From Alphaproteobacteria bacterium CG11_big_fil_rev_8_21_14_0_20_44_7 (GTDB lineage: Bacteria > Pseudomonadota > Alphaproteobacteria > Rickettsiales > 21-14-0-20-44-7), in the NCBI GenBank assembly GCA_002787615.1, contig PCXJ01000052.1, forward strand, positions 1-9,705: a stretch of 9,705 bases of DNA. The letters run 5' to 3'. The notes beneath the pieces are model-generated. The model saw only the letters and a program-made list of their open reading frames with translations, had not been told where the DNA came from and did no database searches. Of this stretch, positions 8,236 through 9,705 are shown piece after piece. Each line of letters starts with the position of its first letter. Position 1 is the stretch's first letter. The position numbers were made by a program, and so were the translations under genes.

Positions 8236-8834
8236 AATTTTTCTACAATCTCCTCATGGACTTTTTTGATATCCTGCAACGCATTTATTACCACACATCT
8301 TTCAGGATTGTCTTGTGCTATTTTTAAGAATCCTGCACGAATTTTTTGATGAAACTCTACGTCCATCTCATCATAGCGATTTTGCTCACCGCGTGAATTC
8401 ACCCTATCCAGCGATTCTTTCACTTCCATATCTAAAATAAAGGTTTTATCCGGCGCAAATCCGCCCATCGAAGCCTCGCGAATAATATCGATATATTCAG
8501 AACCAACTCCTTGCGCGATTCCTTGGTAAACATATGTAGAATCAAAGAATCTGTCACAAATCACCCATTCACCACGCTCTAACGCAGGTTTTATGAGGTT
8601 ATTTACATGATCCATACGCGCCGCGAAATTGAGTAAAACTTCCTGCTTACCGTCCCATTTCTCCTTATCACCATGAATAAGCAATTCACGGATTTCCTCT
8701 GCGCCTTCTGTTCCGCCGGGTTCTCTAGTTGTGATTACCCTATGCCCGATTCTGCGCAAATGCTCAGCCAGAAGCTCCACTTGAGTGGATTTCCCGCAGC
8801 CCTCGCCACCTTCAAATGTTATGAATTTCGACAT
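8232..8834 (-). CDS. tmk: Thymidylate kinase
   Basis: Tmk phosphorylates dTMP to dTDP with ATP, an essential step in dTTP synthesis in the cytosol. The 200-residue product shows the P-loop GGEGCGKST (9-17), TTREPGGT (35-42), the DRF motif (94-96) with the STYVYQG segment (99-105) that contacts the nucleotide, and an arginine-bearing LID region around DRVNSRGEQNRYD (143-155). ATG at 8832-8834 is chosen over the in-frame TTG at 8835-8837 because it gives the family start MSKFITFEGGEG. It lies 3 bp after the rlpA stop and overlaps the aminotransferase start by 4 bp, so it sits inside a tightly packed unit. In many alphaproteobacteria tmk is followed by holB; here the next gene is the aminotransferase. 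Confidence 0.97.
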   Translation of the reverse strand: MSKFITFEGGEGCGKSTQVELLAEHLRRIGHRVITTREPGGTEGAEEIRELLIHGDKEKWDGKQEVLLNFAARMDHVNNLIKPALERGEWVICDRFFDSTYVYQGIAQGVGSEYIDIIREASMGGFAPDKTFILDMEVKESLDRVNSRGEQNRYDEMDVEFHQKIRAGFLKIAQDNPERCVVINALQDIKKVHEEIVEKL

Positions 8835-8837
8835 CAA

Positions 8838-9383
8838 CTAATGTTCGTATTTCAGATAGCTCAGCGTTTCATCCTGAAGCAGCCGCACGCGCACTTTTGC
8901 CACGCCGGAATCTATCATATCAATCTTCTCGGCAGCAGCTACTGTTAGGTCAATTACCCTATCAGAATCAAAGGGGCCACGGTCATTCACTTTCACCACA
9001 ACTTTCTTGCCATTATTTAAATTCGTAACTTCCACAATGCTTGGTAGTGGCAAGGTTGGATGTGCGGCAGAAAGCTCATCAGGGTCAAAAAGCTCACCAT
9101 TCGCGGTTAGCGCATCAACATTTGGCCCATACCATGAAGCATAGCCGACTTTATTATATGAAGGTTGGTGATGTGGATAATACCAGTCACCCGCAACTTT
9201 ATATGGTTTACCAATTTTATAATGCCGCGCCCATGATTCATAATCGCGGATAAATTCTTTCTCTTCAGGTGAATAGTTGATATTTGACATCGCACCTTGC
9301 TGTGCAACAGAACTACAATTTGCCATTATTGCCGCAGATACAAACAAAAGCGCAAAAAACAGCTTTTTCTTATAAATCTTCAT
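8838..9383 (-). CDS. rlpA: RlpA-family septal lytic transglycosylase
   Basis: RlpA is an envelope protein; in Pseudomonas it is a lytic transglycosylase that cleaves peptide-free septal glycan strands. The 181-residue product has a basic N-terminus and a hydrophobic signal (about 8-21) leading to C23, consistent with a lipoprotein, although the lipobox is unusual, reading I-M-A-N-C with Asn before Cys. The double-psi beta-barrel domain starts near GYASWYGP (80-87) and includes LTANGELFDPDELSAAHPTLPLPS (92-115) and VNDRGPF (132-138). The putative catalytic pair is H108 and D134, with the same 26-residue spacing as H131/D157 of the Pseudomonas enzyme. No C-terminal SPOR domain is present. ATG at 9381-9383 is chosen over the in-frame TTG at 9399-9401 because it gives a clean signal peptide and has a strong ribosome-binding site. 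It overlaps the upstream transglycosylase gene by 14 bp. Confidence 0.93.
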   Translation of the reverse strand: MKIYKKKLFFALLFVSAAIMANCSSVAQQGAMSNINYSPEEKEFIRDYESWARHYKIGKPYKVAGDWYYPHHQPSYNKVGYASWYGPNVDALTANGELFDPDELSAAHPTLPLPSIVEVTNLNNGKKVVVKVNDRGPFDSDRVIDLTVAAAEKIDMIDSGVAKVRVRLLQDETLSYLKYEH

Positions 9384-9705
9384 CCTTAATCTCCCCCGCA
9401 AGCTTAAACACTGATGCTACAAAAAAACTTGATTTATTCCAATGCATCAAGGTTTCTGTGCGTCTTTCTTTTGTACTATCCCAACCAACTGTTTTTAAGT
9501 AATTCGCGATAGATGCAAACACATCCTCCCTATCACTCCATATATTTACTTTGCCATCACCGTTATAGTCAACCGCATAATTAAAAAAGCTGCTCGGCAT
9601 AAATTGGCATTGCCCCATCGCACCCGCCCAAGAGCCCTGCATTTCTTCCATTGAGATATGTCCCTGTTGCAAAATTACCAATGCATTTAGCAGCTCTTTC
9701 TCAAA
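9370..9705 (-). CDS. Lytic murein transglycosylase, MltB/SLT_2 family (5' part outside window)
   Basis: The frame is open from the window edge to a TAA at 9370-9372, giving the last 111 residues. It shows the MltB-family block QGSWAGAMGQCQFMPSSF (fragment residues 23-40), then AVDYNGDGKVNIWSDRED (44-61), which matches the EF-hand-like calcium-binding loop of E. coli Slt35, then ANYLKTVGW (67-75). The catalytic glutamate of the family lies upstream, outside the window. After GW75 only about ten residues precede the MHWNKSSFFVASVFKLAGEI segment (87-106), which resembles the family C-terminal WNRS...Y..AV..LADRI helix. Relatives usually have several tens of residues between, so an internal deletion is likely. 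It precedes and overlaps rlpA, forming a pair of peptidoglycan-cleaving enzymes. Confidence 0.88.
   Translation of the reverse strand, partial: FEKELLNALVILQQGHISMEEMQGSWAGAMGQCQFMPSSFFNYAVDYNGDGKVNIWSDREDVFASIANYLKTVGWDSTKERRTETLMHWNKSSFFVASVFKLAGEIKDEDL
9391..9397 (-). promoter_or_regulatory. Ribosome-binding site that sets the rlpA start
   Basis: On the minus strand GGGGGAG lies 7 bases before the ATG at 9383. It falls inside the last codons of the upstream transglycosylase gene and shows that the downstream ATG, not the TTG at 9401, is the likely rlpA start. Confidence 0.65.

Noticed and set aside
8835..8837. TTG as the start of tmk
   Set aside because: The adjacent in-frame ATG at 8832-8834 gives the expected family N-terminus.
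9399..9401. TTG as the start of rlpA
   Set aside because: It adds an Arg-rich hexapeptide before the signal peptide, and the strong ribosome-binding site at 9391-9397 points to the ATG at 9383.

Overview
This window reads as chromosomal housekeeping DNA from a moderately AT-rich alphaproteobacterium. That placement rests on three signs: the eno-ftsB gene pair, an RlpA/MltB-type cell-wall block next to tmk, and protein motifs typical of the class. The tRNA-His carries an encoded G-1 paired with C73. From memory, Rhizobiales, Rhodobacterales and Caulobacterales usually lack that pair, so a lineage outside that clade seems more likely (for example Rickettsiales/Holosporales-like or another early branch). 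The genus cannot be named from the sequence.

Layout from left to right. A tRNA-His lies on the minus strand (74-151). It is followed by trkA (+), the NAD-binding regulator of Trk potassium uptake, and then the convergent gene zapE (-), an AFG1-like ATPase linked to cell division. The zapE and panC start codons face away from each other across only 18 bp. A plus-strand block follows: panC (pantothenate synthesis), eno (glycolysis), ftsB/divIC (divisome) overlapping eno by 14 bp, and a small two-helix membrane protein of unknown function.

The right half is on the minus strand. Read in its own direction it contains a lytic murein transglycosylase of the MltB family (cut by the window edge), rlpA (a second septal-wall glycosidase), tmk (dTMP kinase), a class III PLP aminotransferase whose start overlaps the tmk stop as ATGA, a 115-bp spacer with inverted repeats, and a KamA-family radical SAM aminomutase. 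The tight junctions from the transglycosylase to the aminotransferase suggest one transcription unit. The aminomutase may be read through or may have its own promoter in the spacer.

The most interesting items are these. (1) The KamA-like protein keeps the radical SAM cluster motif and a candidate PLP lysine but lacks the PGGGGK segment and the two aspartates that bind lysine in true lysine 2,3-aminomutase; with the adjacent aminotransferase it may form an uncharacterised beta-amino-acid module. (2) panC carries an in-frame, GC-rich, palindrome-bearing segment with a run of eight G that replaces a normally conserved stretch. (3) The lytic transglycosylase seems to have lost a section of its C-terminal part. 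No mobile element, CRISPR array or defence system was seen.
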